Shown here: piece after piece, positions 43,032 through 55,033 of the stretch
Layout of the letters: every line of letters begins with the position of its first letter
Numbering within the stretch: the first letter of the stretch is position 1
Position numbers and translations under genes: made by a program
Notes under the pieces: generated by a model
Seen by the model: only the letters and a program-made list of their open reading frames with translations
Told to the model about the DNA's origin: nothing
Databases searched by the model: none
Assembly (NCBI GenBank): GCA_047495785.1
Contig: JBLDXI010000002.1
Location: 1,984,001 to 2,048,000 of the forward strand
Source of the DNA: Lepidodermella squamata
Lineage: Eukaryota > Gastrotricha
Length of the DNA stretch: 64,000 nucleotides
Direction of reading: 5' to 3'

Positions 43032-43719
43032 ATGTACGGGAAAGTCTTCAAGGTGAGCTGTACAAGATGAAGGCCAACTCCGCCTTAATCATTTTTCGAA
43101 ATAGAAACCCAGCGTCCACCCAGGGGCCGCTTTATTGGAAGCCACTGTAAGGCATAGCCATGCGGCAATGAAACGATGTCTAGGTCAGAAAAACGCCGAT
43201 GTTGGTTACCTGCACCCTCGAACCGGCGATTCCAGCCTAATCATCGCTGTTCGAGATGGTGATTACAAAGCCACTGAAATTCTACTGAAAGCAGGCGCTG
43301 ATGCTAATGATACCGAGGGTCCCTATCGAATCTGGGTATCTCAAACAGGGTCTTGGGATGCTGATGAGCATATCGAACGCCGAGTTGGCCGAAAGACTGC
43401 ACTAGCCCTAGCTGCTAGTAGTGGCGAAGCCACCTTGGTCGATCTACTGCTTCAAAACGGGGCGGATATCAATGCATTGGACGATAGTAAGATGACGGCG
43501 TTAATGCATGCGGCTAAATGCGATAAACAGGGCGAAGCTGTGAAAATTTTGCTCGATAAAGGCGCTGATGCTGAGATCAAGAATGCGATTGGGCTAACTG
43601 CTTTGGACATAGCGAAACGAAACAGAACATTCAATGCCATTCGTATTTTAGAGAAGCGAAAAGTTAGCGACAATAAGAATAGTGACCAACAGCAGTCAGA
43701 AGATGGATTGGCTGAATAA
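43032..43719 (+). CDS. Ankyrin-repeat protein (small)
   Basis: Exon 1 is only 21 bp (43032-43052, MYGKVFK), then a 52-bp intron, then exon 2 at 43105-43719. The join reads VFKKPSVHPGAALLEA. About four ankyrin repeats follow: GDSSLIIAVRDGDYKATEILLKAGAD, GRKTALALAASSGEATLVDLLLQNGAD, MTALMHAAKC... and GLTALDIAKRNRTF. The C-terminal tail is charged and Gln-rich. Such short ankyrin proteins usually act as cytoplasmic binding scaffolds. No signal peptide or catalytic domain. The start is chosen because the longer frame upstream would otherwise lack an ATG. Confidence 0.7.
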
Positions 43720-43819
43720 ACCTACATCAATCGTGCTGTTTTGTTTGGTGACAAATAAATTAATAAAAACGCGATTTATTTCTTCAACAAGTTACAATAA
43801 TTTCAAATCTATCATCAAG

Positions 43820-44976
43820 AGCTTGAAGTTGTTCCCCTCTGGGTTATCCTCCTAATTTTGACCATTTCTTGAGTTGTTGTAGTGGCTGGAGTAGTTGTTG
43901 ACGTGGCCAAAGTCGGCTCGGATTCGCGCGATTTTTCAACATTTTTTATCAGGAAAGCAATTTTAATATCGTGCGGGAAGCTGCAGAAATCTGTAAAAAA
44001 GGTAAAAGGTTTTTTAACTTTTCTTAGGTTTCATAGGACTGGCAAGGTGTTATAAACAAAACTTCAAGGCATTTTTCCAGTCTTTAGTTTAATTTTTGAA
44101 AAAATTAAGAAATATGAAGAAATAACATCAATAGGCTTTACCTCCATCGCCGCAATAATAAGAAGGAGTTAGGACGACAATAGGCGATTTGACTAAGACC
44201 AGGTAATGATTGAGTATGCTTTCGTCATGCCAAACGGGCGTAATCTGCTTCGACATATCACTCCTAGCACACGCCTCCATAAAGTGCCACAAATTCATAA
44301 CTTCCTCCTTCTTGCCGCCATAAAACGCCCCGCTGTAATACATATTCCCCAGGTGAGACGGGACACTGGCACAAGATTCCGGGTTCTGCTCGAACGGAAA
44401 ATTTGACCGTCGATCACCGAAGTGAAAGTGATGCCAAACCGCGACGAGGTCGTTCAAAATCTCTGGCCCGATGATGCCGGTGAATTTAACATCGGAATCC
44501 AAATTGAACATGTAGTCCAAATCACTTCGTTCGAAAACATCAGTTGAGTTCAGGTACATTTCCGGCCTTAGCATAGAGTCTCCCGGCCATTCAAGCCTAT
44601 CTTGTTTGATGACAACCACGTCGTTTCCGGTCGGCGCTTCTTTCATGCGATTTGTGTAGATGAAATAAGTCACCCTGTAGTACTTAGGGTTCGGTACACC
44701 GGTGAAGAGGTATTTTCGGCCCGATGTGATGAGATCATGCGTGAAATTGATGTAGTTGCCCAGTGCAACGATGAAGAAGCCTATTCGTATCACGCGATGA
44801 TTACCATCGTGCTTAATCGGCGTGAATGTCTCCTCTTCAATGACGCTTTGTAGCTCCTTCAACTGCCAGTAGTGGTCCGAAAGATTTGATCGAATCGACA
44901 GGCAGAAAACGAAAGTGAACACAATGATTAATCCGAGGAGGAAAGCTCTGTTAGTTAAGTAGGCAATGCACAGCAT
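43820..44976 (-). CDS. GT6-family glycosyltransferase (ABO/alpha-1,3-Gal/GalNAc-type)
   Basis: Type II membrane protein: a short cytoplasmic tail, then a hydrophobic anchor (LLGLIIVFTFVFCLSI), then a catalytic domain. GT6 hallmarks in order: FFIVALGNYINF, the metal-binding DSD in NLDSDVKF (in place of the family's DVD), GPEILNDLVAVWH, FEQNPESCASVP, YYSGAFYGGKKEEV and PVWHDESILNHYL. These correspond to the donor and acceptor sites of blood-group A/B and alpha-1,3-galactosyltransferases, which work in the Golgi. Exon 1 is 44976 to about 44142. Exon 2 (about 43990-43820) adds a Thr-rich tail (TTTPATTTTQ) that the family normally lacks. Substrate not predictable. Confidence 0.8.
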
Positions 44977-45758
44977 TGTCTCATAGTTGTTTTTTGCCAG
45001 GAGTTTTGGTTAGGCTGTGATGATCTTCAAATAATGTTTTGTTTTTTACTACAAAGGGTTTTTTGCGCCATGCCAATGTGTATACGTGTATGCGAGAGCC
45101 CACAGGTGAAGGCGCTACGTTTGAGTGTGTTTTTATGAATGTGTTATAGGGTTATTCAATGTATATGGTGTATACGCACCGGTAACAGCGTAAAAACAAT
45201 CGCGGAGTTGTTAGTAATTTGTGAATTAGTTTTTCACGAGCAAGGCATTTCGATGCACTGGAAAAAGTTTGCAAATTTTTGTGTCAATGAGCCAAGGAAG
45301 AAATGTCCTAATCATAAGGAAATTTTAAATTATCGCTTTCTAAATTATTATTTTGTTTTTCTGGAGCAAATTATCAGTATTTGCCTGCGATAAACGGGCT
45401 AGGACAAGGGCAAAGTTTCCCATTGTTCATTGGGCCTTGATTGTATCGCAATTTTAGTTTTCTCAGTCAAATCCACTCAAATGATGCACTCCATGGATCC
45501 GTCTTGTTTGGGTCGTACTCATAACAGGCGGGGTGGGAACCGTTCAATCGGAGGCGTCTTACACAATGTTTACATGAATGCAATTAAATCTTACACTTAT
45601 AAATCACCAACAATCTTATATGAAGACCGGTGGTATTGGAAAATACCCAACAGAGGGCTCATTCATCACCACGCTTTTTGCAAATTCAAGTTTATTGACC
45701 GTTTAATTGCAGGTTAACAGCAAGTTAATAGGAACAGCAGAAAAATTGAAGCCAGGTA
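44977..45758. other. Intergenic, no gene seen
   Basis: Upstream of the GT6 gene. Two plus-strand frames (45139 and 45430) have no recognisable protein character. It probably includes the GT6 promoter. Confidence 0.4.
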
Positions 45759-46388
45759 TTAATTTTCAGCCGATAATCTAGCGCCCGCATTCATGAGAAT
45801 TTCATTTGTTCTCAACACATCTACGTCTTTAACACCTAAAGCGGGCTGACGAGCTAACTGCAGAGCGGTGTGCCCATTTCTGCCGGCAGCGTTCACGTTT
45901 GCTCGAAATTCATTGATCAGCGTTGCGACAACTGCGTGTTGGCCCATAACTGAAGCGACCATTAATGGTGTGAAGCCATTAACATCGGCTGCCTCAACCT
46001 TGGCCGCGAACTGGCCAGCAAGCGCCTTCACCACCTCGACGTGGCCATTCATGGCAGCGATGTACAATGGTGTAGCGCCTTGACTATTGGTTGCCTCAAC
46101 ATTTGCCTTGTAACGGCCAGCCAGCGTCTTAACCACCTCGAGGTGGCCATTCTGGGCGGCCACAAAAAATGGCCTAGCACCAAGACCATTGTATGCCTCA
46201 ACATTGGCCTTGAAACGGCCAGCCAGAATATCAACAACGTCATTGTAGCCCCTTGAAGCGGCAAGGAGCAGAAGTGGATTTTCGCCTTCGCCATCCCTGC
46301 AGTCGGCAATCAAGCCAAGCTGCTTGTCAGACAGCAGTTGAATTAATTTGGAGAGATCTTTTTCCTTGCTAACACAGTCGATGAGCAT
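45759..46388 (-). CDS. Ankyrin-repeat protein, regular repeats
   Basis: Intronless frame from the ATG at 46388 (MLIDCVSKEK), about 209 aa. It contains five or more ankyrin units with very regular spacing, for example ARPFFVAAQNGHLEVVKTLA, ATPLYIAAMNGHVEVVKALA and TPLMVASVMGQHAVVATLI, joined by (F/Y)KANVEA linkers. The linkers are nearly identical between units, so the array expanded recently. It lies 158 bp downstream of the kinase gene on the same strand and could be co-transcribed, but no direct sign is seen. Likely a binding scaffold; partner unknown. Confidence 0.72.
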   Translation of the reverse strand: MLIDCVSKEKDLSKLIQLLSDKQLGLIADCRDGEGENPLLLLAASRGYNDVVDILAGRFKANVEAYNGLGARPFFVAAQNGHLEVVKTLAGRYKANVEATNSQGATPLYIAAMNGHVEVVKALAGQFAAKVEAADVNGFTPLMVASVMGQHAVVATLINEFRANVNAAGRNGHTALQLARQPALGVKDVDVLRTNEILMNAGARLSAEN

Positions 46389-46545
46389 CTGGAATTGCAA
46401 TAGCGTTTACTCATGAATCACTCAGACTTCCATAGTTCATAAAAACAACCTGTACGTTCCTAGGGTCAGGGTGAATGGCAGGCATCTGTCACAAGATAAA
46501 TGTAATAAGTTTATGAGTTTAGCTCCGAAACCAAGCTGAAGCGGT

Positions 46546-47893
46546 TTAAGGAAGATTCACCGGAATTTCAGATGGATTAATATCTGAACTTCTTTGTGGC
46601 ATTGGCACTGTGGCATTTGCAGTAGCATCTGCCTCGATTGTTTGACGTAAAAAGCTACTCCTATGAAGCTGCTCTGCAGTCGCCCGGCGATCAACTTCTC
46701 TCTCAAGCATCGACATGATGAATTTTCGAAGTTCAGCTGAATACCCTCGAGACTCGTCAAATGCTCTGGGAGTGTCCCTGATTGAGAAGATGATATTATT
46801 TTGTTTCAAAGTTGGAGCCAGCTTACTGTATGATTGCGCTTTGGTAGTCAAACTGAAAGGGATAAGGTACAATTCGTTTTTCGAATTTTCTTAAGAGCGC
46901 GGCTATTCATACGTACGAATATATGTACAAATATCCAAAACGGCGTGCATAAATAATATACGTATCAATAGCCACTCTATTGTGTTATTCTTCTTACGGG
47001 TTTTGCGAAATTCGAGATTTCGAACAGCGTAACACCGACCGACCACCAGTCGCTCGCTGGCGTGTTTTTCTCCCCTTCAAAAAGCTCAGGAGGGGCGTAC
47101 AACACTGATGCCAAGCCAGTGACTGTCGTTTCAGACTCCCTGGAAGGATCTCATGCCATAAGTAAGGAAATCTTACACTCGGCTGGAACTTACGGGTTAA
47201 AAACCTTTGCGATACCAAAATCGCCTAGTTTCACGTTATTTCCCTTAAGAAAAACATTTTCTGGCTTGATGTCGCGATGTAAAATTGGGATTTCATGCAA
47301 TAACGTGACGGCCGAAACAAGTTGACGCGACCACTTTTGAATAAGTACTTCAGGTATTGGACATGTGGCTTCTTGATAGTATTTCGACAGATCACCACCC
47401 TCGCAAAACTCCATAACCAGGTAGTACATCAAATCCCCTTTTCTCACTTCATCAACCTCTGAAAATTAAAATGTCCAAGAAATGTATCGTTAAAATTATA
47501 GCGCGCCTGAACCCCACGAAACTCGAAGTGAGGAATTTTGCGCACTTATTTTTTATTTTTGAGATATTACCTTCGAAAGCTCCATAGATTCTAACAATGT
47601 TCGGGTGGCTGACTTGAGTTAATGTGACATGCTTTCATGTATATCTATCATTATATTGATTTACTTGAAAGAAAAAAACCTACCTCTTTTCGGGTCATAT
47701 CGACAATTTTATCAGCTGCTTTCTCATTGCCCACGATGCGACGTCGAATTTCAGACAGATTTGCTTCTTTGACGACATAATCGGCATAGTCGTTGTTTCG
47801 TTTGCAAAGCCACGCTGCTCCAAAGCCACCACTGCCTAGTCTTTCAACTTTCTCGAACTTGGACATTGACTTGTAAGGCGATGATGACGCCAT
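46546..47893 (-). CDS. NEK-like serine/threonine protein kinase
   Basis: About five exons: 47893-47683 (glycine loop GSGGFGAAW and the VVKE lysine), about 47628-47570 (SHPNIVRIYGAFE), about 47460-47202 (hinge YLVMEFCEGGDL, catalytic loop HRDIKPEN, DFG), about 47131-46993 (LYAPPELFEGEKN, SDWWSVGVTLFEI) and about 46866-46546. All the classical catalytic residues are present. The layout and the HPNIVR and EFCEGGDLS blocks fit NEK (NIMA-related) or closely related kinases, which act in mitosis and cilia. The C-terminal extension after the kinase domain is short (about 30 residues), without coiled coil. The family call is tentative; kinase identity is firm. Confidence 0.78.
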
Positions 47894-49628
47894 TTTAGCT
47901 CGAATAACAAGTGAAAACCAGCTTAACAATTAAAAAAATGCGGTCATTTATGGTTTATTGCTATAATGGGATATGGCAATGGTCGAGAAAGTAAAAGCCA
48001 ACGGAGATAAGACAAGCATACCAACTTATCTTTGTTTTGTTTGCACGTGTTTTGAGGAAACTCGAGTGATCGTCATCTCTTGGCTATCCAAGAAAATTAA
48101 TCCACTGCGGAAAATAAAGAACATAAAATTTATCATTTATCCGGTGGGGAGTGGTCGACTTTGGGACCATAAAGGCGGCCATTTTTTTGGAAGTTCCCAG
48201 CAAATTCCACTGTCCTATATTTGAACCGCAAAATAATAAACTAAGTAAACCAACAATTTTACTATTTCCCATTTACAGCGAATATTTATGAAATTCAATC
48301 GTATGCGACGAAATGTACAAAAATTTGAATACCTAAGCATTTCCAAAATCAAATGGTCCAAAATCAAAATCCAAAAGCAGTATTTACCACATATCGGGTA
48401 CAATAGACGGGTACGTTTGGATCATGCAAAAAAAACCCTGGCCTTCTTATTATAGGGTAGGTACAATCGAAGTTGCAGGGATCCTGCTGCGTTGGAAAAC
48501 CGTGAGCTACAGTTGGTCTGCTTCTTCAGCATCTGGTATATCTTACAGCTGCAATGTCATCAAAATAATGAAGAAACGCTATCGATTTTAATAATCAAAA
48601 TAATCGGTTATCGGTTATACAGGCTAGAGTAAAGAGTATAACTCGCAAGTTGGAGTTGAAATCAGTTGAATTAGTCACAATTAGTCCTTGACCTTTCAAC
48701 TTTTATGGCCAGCATATATTTTGAATTTTTTCACTTGAATGTTTTTAATTTTTCGAAAATTTACATCCAACTCATTTTATGGCGAAATAATGTCAGAAAT
48801 AATGCATCCCCATTTTTAAAAATCGAGGTGTGAATAAATAATAAATCTGTTTTTGTCATCTGGCTGGTTTTTAGCGGAAAAACGCAGTTGCTTCTGGCGA
48901 AAGGTGTATATAAGCAATTGCACACCACGCAAGCTGTCGGGTCAAGAAGAAGAAGCGAATTCATATTTATAATATTAAGGCGGAAATGCGAAACTAGCGG
49001 CGTTTCGCACGCATGCCGCAGCAGATGCACAGATGCTGATAGTGCATGCGACTTGGCGTCAGTGCTGACGAAATTTGAAGAGTGGCTAAAACGATGCGAC
49101 AAGAATTTGACCGCTGAGCCGCTTTAATGTACCCGAGCGCAGCCGCAAAATAATGACTTGTCCACGTATAAACAATGTAACTATGTTGGCGACGGCAGAT
49201 TGTTGGAGTTTCTCGCAAACAAGAACATATTACCTACCTGCCTTCCTAAAAGCGCGGAAATTTTATCAATAGAGGCCGCTTTGAATTATTTCATAATATA
49301 TCAAAGTACTGCGCGGCGCATCGTTTATGAAGCGCGCGCGCGCGCGGCTCCGTCTCGTGTTTTATCGCCAATGATACTGAAAAATAATGCATTTCTAGCT
49401 TAGATGTTTATTTATTTCGCGGCTGTTTCTTAATTTTTGCTAATGGGGAACACGGTTGCTTTTTGACATGGCGACGGCTTCTAAATGCTCGAGATAAATT
49501 TCACCACAAAAAAAACATTTGTTATCATTATAATAAAACCGTTTATTATCAGTATTTATTTTTTAATCTACCTTAATATTATTTTTTTTGCTAAATTTTA
49601 TTTTCCAAATTTTTAGCTTCGAATCGAG
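47894..49628. other. Intergenic, no gene seen; CG run
   Basis: About 1.7 kb without a supported gene. A GCGCGCGCGCGCGCG run occurs near 49332. Open frames at 48888 and on the opposite strand overlap one another and lack domains. It separates two divergent genes, so it contains both promoters. Confidence 0.4.
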
Positions 49629-52364
49629 ATGGCCTCGTTAATATTGTTTTTATATTGCCTCATCGGTTGTATCACCCTGGTTTTCGGCATAGAAACGTTA
49701 ACATGGCCGTCGAAAGTAACGCAAACAACTCAACCAGCCGTGAATTTTACAAACGAACCGATTTCCAGCTTAAATAACGAAACAACCACCTCGAGAACTA
49801 CGCCTGTTATTGGGACTCTTTTTGTCAACGGTGAAACAACGACCGCGAACGTAACCTGTACTGGATTGGTAGCTAATGGGCTATTGTCGGTAATTAGTGT
49901 CGTTTCCTGCGATGAGTTGGCAAATAATGGATATCGATTAACGGATGACAAAAGCTACTCACCCGGAACTGTGGTCCAGTTGGTTTGCGATCCTGGTTAC
50001 AAGGTCGTTAACGGAGATGGATTCGCGGTTTGTCTAGCCGATGGCATGTGGCTACCGCTAATAGGCCAATGTGAAAGTAAGAAATCGAAAATTTTATATC
50101 AAGGCAATAAATTTAAGGCGGATATTTTATAGAGGCCGTTACATGTGAGCCACTGCCGCCGTACATTATGAACGGCGCCATCGAGTCGCAGTCCGAAAGC
50201 AGCTGGGCGGCTGATGCTTCGATTAATTTTATCCCCGGGTCATGGGTGAGATACCGTTGCGATTTCGGCTATCACGTCAAGGGCGCATCTACTCTCGTTT
50301 GCGCCGATTCAGGTCTCAATTTATTTAATTTCTTAAGCCGTATTTTACCTGCATTACAATACTTTAGGACAGTGGTCGAATCCACCCCCGGAATGTGTGA
50401 TGGTTCGTTTTTTAATTTTATTGCTTTGTTTTTTTATTTTTTTATTTATTAGACAAGAGATTTATTTGCGGCCGCATCGGCTTATTGGATGTCACCTCGG
50501 CAGCCAGCCAGATTCGAGGCATGTGGCGATGCTTCGGCGGCGAACATCGTTATGGCCGATCCTATTGATCCCAGCCAAGCATTAGTAGTTTGCTGGTCAG
50601 GCGAAATTTCAGTAAGAAATATTATTTTTAATTTTATTAAAAAAAACTCCTTAACCCTCCCACGAGTTTTACGCTTATATTCCGTATCTTTATGATTCAT
50701 CATAGTTTTTTATGCTTACGTGTACCTCTTTGGTGCAAATGCGTTTTTTAACCCCGAAAATGCAGTTTTGAGAGAACATATTAGTTCAAAGCTTATTTTA
50801 ACCTGGGAAATTATAAAAAATTATGAATTCTTCAAATTAAAATTAATTGGAGGAGGATTCTCATCGTAAGCAAAAATAGAAGCTGGATAATTATTGAAAA
50901 GAAAACCATCGAGCTGCGAAAATTTAATCGTTGTAGCGCGTGAATCTACAGTGTGTCCCAGAATTAACGACGCAAACAAAGGAAATGCACGGGAAAGATG
51001 CAGGAAAGGGGTCGGAAATTCTAAAATGAGAGGGGAAGTCATATACCATTGCCAGAAAAATCTTAAAAAATCGAAAATGCCATAAGAATAGTAATTAAGT
51101 ATGTCTCTTATTAATGGGATTAAAAAAATCCGAAGAAACTTGATCCAACCAGGTAAAAACCCAAAATTACCGAACAGTTAATCGTGGGAAAAAATGGAAG
51201 ATTCTTTGGGTTAAAATTAAAAAAAATGAGTTTAATTTCCTTAAACGATTTGCAAAACTTATGGGACACGCTGTATGAAAAAATTGAACAAATCCATGAT
51301 TTTTTCACATATAATTTTTACTTATTTCTTGCCTTTCTCTTTAGTCTTTGAACGTCGATTGCACAACGGTGATATGGCGATCGCACGTGTTGCTGCCAAC
51401 CAACGTTCACGGCGGCATTTGGTACGCGGCCATCGACAAGGCGCAACAACGCGTTTACTTCACGCTGGCGGCGAAAGACGGCATATTCTACGCCGATTAC
51501 GCGTCACTTTATTCGGGCGATGACGTTGAACTCAAGTACTTCGTCGATGGGTCGAATGAAAAACGATCCTACTACGGCATTGCTATCGATTCGGCTAGTC
51601 GCGTTCTATACTGCTGCGATCCTTATGCAGGTAGGAATTTTCAAGGTCACAAAAAAATTCCGATTAATTTGACTCATTCAGACATGTCAATTGGCGTTTG
51701 GTCTCTTGATACTGGCGGAATGTTGGGAAAAATCGCAAAACCCAGCGCGTTGAGTGTTTTCCAACCGTCCAACATCGCTCTTTCCTTACATTCAGGCGAC
51801 GCTGGTTATCAGCTATTAGCAATAGGTATGAAGTTTCGAATAAAATATCGCCATTTTACATCGATATTCTCCAGCCGATTGGAATAATGATCTCGTTCAT
51901 CTTTTCCGTGCGACAATCGACGATCAACAGAAGACCTTTATCAGCTATATTTCGACTGTTTCAAATGGAAGTTTGAATTCAGCAGTGGAACCTGCTCTTG
52001 GAAACGTCCTCGGCCCATCAGGCCTTTACTTCGACGCGGCTAATAATCTCGTTGTTGCTGATAATTTGAATACAAGAATTCAGGTTTTATACGCTAAATT
52101 TAATAAATCCTCCTTAAATTTTAAATTAATACCACTCAGGTGTTTATTCCGGAGTTCAGTCGAAAGAAGCCGCTTAGTTACCAAGCGTCATGGGCATTTT
52201 CCGATCTCGGTTCCGGCGCGGCTTCTGTAACGGCTCTTATCGATAACGGGAAAATCAACGGCCGGAGTGAGTCGAACTCGCAGCGAAATATGGCTCATTC
52301 GCGACTACCCCGGCCTGTCCTACTGGCTGGGCTTGAATCTGGTGAAGTTGTGTGCCTAAAGTAG
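49629..52364 (+). CDS. Secreted sushi (CCP) and beta-propeller protein
   Basis: The signal peptide (SLILFLYCLIGCITLVFG) is followed by a Thr/Asn-rich, glycosylation-prone segment. Two sushi domains follow: VSCDELANNGYRL...VVQLVCDPGYKV...CLADGMWLPLIGQCE (to 50076), and TCEPLPPYIMNGAIES...VRYRCDFGYHVKG...CADSGQWSNPPPECV (50133 to about 50398). After further exons comes a region rich in beta-propeller blocks, for example GGIWYAAIDKAQQRVYF, YYGIAIDSASRVLYCCD and GPSGLYFDAANNLVVADNL (NHL/YWTD-like), ending at 52364. There are at least eight exons; one intron (about 50612-51344) exceeds 700 bp. The protein is probably extracellular, perhaps in adhesion or immune recognition. Exact propeller type and blade count were not determined. 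Confidence 0.68.
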
Positions 52365-52518
52365 GAAGTGCTCAAGTACAAAATTTATTATACTATATTA
52401 TGCTGATTCGTTTCTACAAAAATCGAATATATTAATAAAAAGAAAAGGCCAATCGAAATTTTTGATCTTTTTTAATTTAATTTTTAGTCGTAGGATTTGA
52501 TGGAAAAGCGATATCATA

Positions 52519-52679
52519 ATTATGACTCAAAAATGAAAAACCAGTCGCCTAATCCGACATGTTTCAGCTTTTATTCAGCCATCTTCAGGGTCTTACTTGT
52601 TGTCAGACCCTGAAGATGGCTGAATAAAAGCTGAAACATGTCGGATTAGGCGACTGGTTTTTCATTTTTGAGTCATAAT
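52519..52679. repeat. Perfect 75-bp-arm palindrome (foldback)
   Basis: Arms 52519-52593 and 52605-52679 are exact reverse complements, separated by 11 bp (tacttgttgtc). The right arm contains a hammerhead-like string, CTGAAGA then GGCT...AGCT then GAAACATGTC, but stem I is weak and one extra base interrupts the core. No coding potential. It lies just downstream of the sushi gene. Confidence 0.95.
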
Positions 52680-53080
52680 CTTTTTTAATTTGATATAATT
52701 CGATAGACAGAACGTATTTATAGGTCACGTGTTATTTTCTCGTTAAATACGCTCGCAAAATGCCTAAAAAGGATTCTTCCCGGATACAATTTCTAATAGG
52801 ATTCAGGAAGTAAAGTAGTCTTTTTCCTGTTTTGAATGACTGCATTCCACCTTTTGTTTTTTCTGCCTTCATGCCTAATTACATGAGTTTCATAATAGCC
52901 AATTAATAAAATGCTATTTAATGCGTGGCTTTGTAATAATTGGGTGAAAAAATGCTATTAGCCGACTTAGGAATTTATCAAATTGCCTTATTTACGAACG
53001 CACTAAAAAAATATGTTTAGCATGTTTTTTTGTGTTTATTGCCATAGGTAAAAATAGCAAAATTATTGGGTATTATTTAG
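52680..53080. other. Intergenic, no gene seen
   Basis: AT-rich spacer between two convergent genes; nothing recognised. Confidence 0.4.
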
Positions 53081-53896
53081 TCACAAATGTTCATTTCACC
53101 GTCATTTAAAGATTCGGATAGGCTTTTCGTTATCACCTTATCCTTGAATCGACGATTTTGAAACCAAATCTGCAATGAAAATGAAAAAATCAGAAATTAA
53201 TTGACGAGTTTTATTAAAAATCTACCTTAATTTGCTGCGGGGTCAAGTTGAGTTTTTTCGCCAATTCGACGCGTTGATCCGGTGAGATGAAATTATTTTG
53301 CGCATAGGCGCTGCGTAACATTGCAGTTTGTTCAAATTTCAACATTCGCTTCGGGCCGGCTGGGCGACTGCTCGATTTGCTTGCTTTCCTAACATTAACC
53401 GCACCTTCTTTCGCCCCGGTGAGCCCCTGGTCTGTAAAGACACCCGGCGACACAGCTCGCTCGTTCGACTGCCAGTCGTTGAAGCGTGACGGATTTTCAT
53501 CTGAATTCGTTTGGCAAGCCGCATCGCCATCAACTGGAATCGATATCGATGTCTGACATGCTACTGATGATATCGAGGGTGGACTAGTTGAGGTGGATGG
53601 CCTCGCCAACGATTTCGAGTAGAATTGCGATGATGGTGCGATGGTTGGGAAGTCAGTTTTCAGCCTTTTCGTATTATTCACCAATTTGTCAGAAAATTTT
53701 AACAATGCAGTTCTGAAAAATTAAACATAAATCGTTGTGATTTTGATCTCGATTTGATTTACTTGTATTTATCGAAGTAAATCGCGTCGTCGCGAATGTT
53801 ATTTAATGAACCGAGCTCGGTTAGTAGAATCGCGATATCGCCCATCACCGAGCCGACGAATTCGTTTGAAGCCTCGGGTGAGTCGTCGAAAAACAT
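53081..53896 (-). CDS. Homeodomain transcription factor
   Basis: Three exons: 53896 to about 53765, about 53708-53226, and about 53171-53081, joined in frame (the second junction reads TPQQIK-IWFQNRRFK). The protein has an acidic N-terminus, a Ser/Pro/Thr-rich middle and a C-terminal homeodomain. Helix 1 is FEQTAMLRSAYAQNNF, helix 2 SPDQRVELAKKLNL, and the recognition helix QQIKIWFQNRRFKDK carries the invariant W, F, N and R. Residue 50 is Gln, as in ANTP/NK-class proteins. Only about 16 residues follow the homeodomain. Nuclear DNA-binding role; target and precise class cannot be set from this sequence. The intron splits the homeodomain just before WFQNRR, a position found in several homeobox classes. 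Confidence 0.82.
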
Positions 53897-54652
53897 TGCT
53901 ATTGCTGTTAAATGAAATTGCTGTTGGAATTCAACCACAAATGCTGGGAACTAGAACGCGCTAAACTTGTCGTATTGAGGCGAAGCGCACGCACGCAAAA
54001 TCGTGTTGTACAACATGGACGTCTTATCACACAAAAACATTTTTTTTTATTCAATTTTTTATCCATCGTCAAAAATTGAACACGCATTAGGTGAACACTT
54101 CGCACTCATACCTTTCATTTGTATATAATACTAGGCCGCGTACAGCTTGTTGAAAGTGTTGTGAACGCGCGCATACCTTGGACACTTAAATGTATTATCC
54201 TCAAGCTTTTTCAGGCATTTTTACATACTAGCCGCTTGTACACACCTGCACATTTTTTATGTTTTTTTCTCGAGTGTTTTTAAACAAGCTCAGCTTTTTT
54301 GAGCTATTTTTAGCCGAAGGGACTCAACATCGCGATAGTGTTATACTTTTTCACACTTTTTTGCTGTTATAATTATCCTGGCTATTGTTAATTTGTTTGG
54401 TACCAACAGCATTATTTGTGTAGATTAAAAAATATGCATAAGCCGTAACCCTGGCTCAAGACATCGAATAAAATAATAGAAAAATCATAGAAAATTCAGG
54501 CGAAAAATCTGAAGAGAATCCGTCTGTGTTTATATAGCAGCCAAAAAATGCGACGCAATACTCAAAACATTTACAAAAAATGAGACAATAAACTTCATTC
54601 ATTGAGTTTTTTTTGATTCATTCAAGACCTGTCAAAAAGGTGTCGCAGCGCC
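53897..54652. promoter_or_regulatory. Upstream region of the homeobox gene
   Basis: Between two divergent genes, so it should contain both promoters. AT-rich; no defensible individual motif. A 65-codon minus-strand frame (53908-54105) has no protein-like features. Confidence 0.4.
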
Positions 54653-55033
54653 TTGTCCGACATTTTATATCATCTTCGCCTAAATAAAATTATGAGTCTA
54701 CAGCCGCAATTGGTGCAGCCGAAACGAGGTTCAACGGCTCAAAATTACCCGTTCAAAGTGGAACCTATCGATTTGGCTGTTCAAGGAACGAAAATGGGCC
54801 CTGCGAAACAACAAACCTATAATATTACGGCGCAAAGTCAGCAGCAGCCGCCGAACGGAAGTCAGCAATTTTATTCGATTCCAGGGCATAACAGTGTTGT
54901 TCGCTTCGATACTGAGCCGAAAATAATTCGTTATCTCATCAGAGTGCCGAGCAAAAAGCCGAACCCAGCTGTGACGAGGCAGTCGGTTTTCGCCAAGATT
55001 TTATCGAAATTCTCGGCGAATAAACCCTATTAA
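54653..55033 (+). CDS. Small basic protein, unknown
   Basis: A 126-codon frame; the more likely start is the second ATG near 54692 (MSLQPQLVQPKRG). Gln/Pro-rich and basic, with a C-terminal end reading RQSVFAKILSKFSANKPY. No signal peptide or domain recognised. The basic RQ...F-rich C-terminus is loosely echoed in the next small genes on the same strand (for example FCRQFFSTLFRKNS at 58.3 kb), so these may be distant relatives. Moderate confidence that it is a gene, because the frame is clean and codon use protein-like. Confidence 0.5.
   Translation: MSDILYHLRLNKIMSLQPQLVQPKRGSTAQNYPFKVEPIDLAVQGTKMGPAKQQTYNITAQSQQQPPNGSQQFYSIPGHNSVVRFDTEPKIIRYLIRVPSKKPNPAVTRQSVFAKILSKFSANKPY

Noticed and set aside
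43452-43673. 73-codon minus-strand frame
   Set aside because: Antisense shadow of the ankyrin-repeat exon.
52603-52645. Functional hammerhead ribozyme in the palindrome arm
   Set aside because: Core words are present, but stem I barely pairs and the core holds an extra base; kept only as a possible relic.
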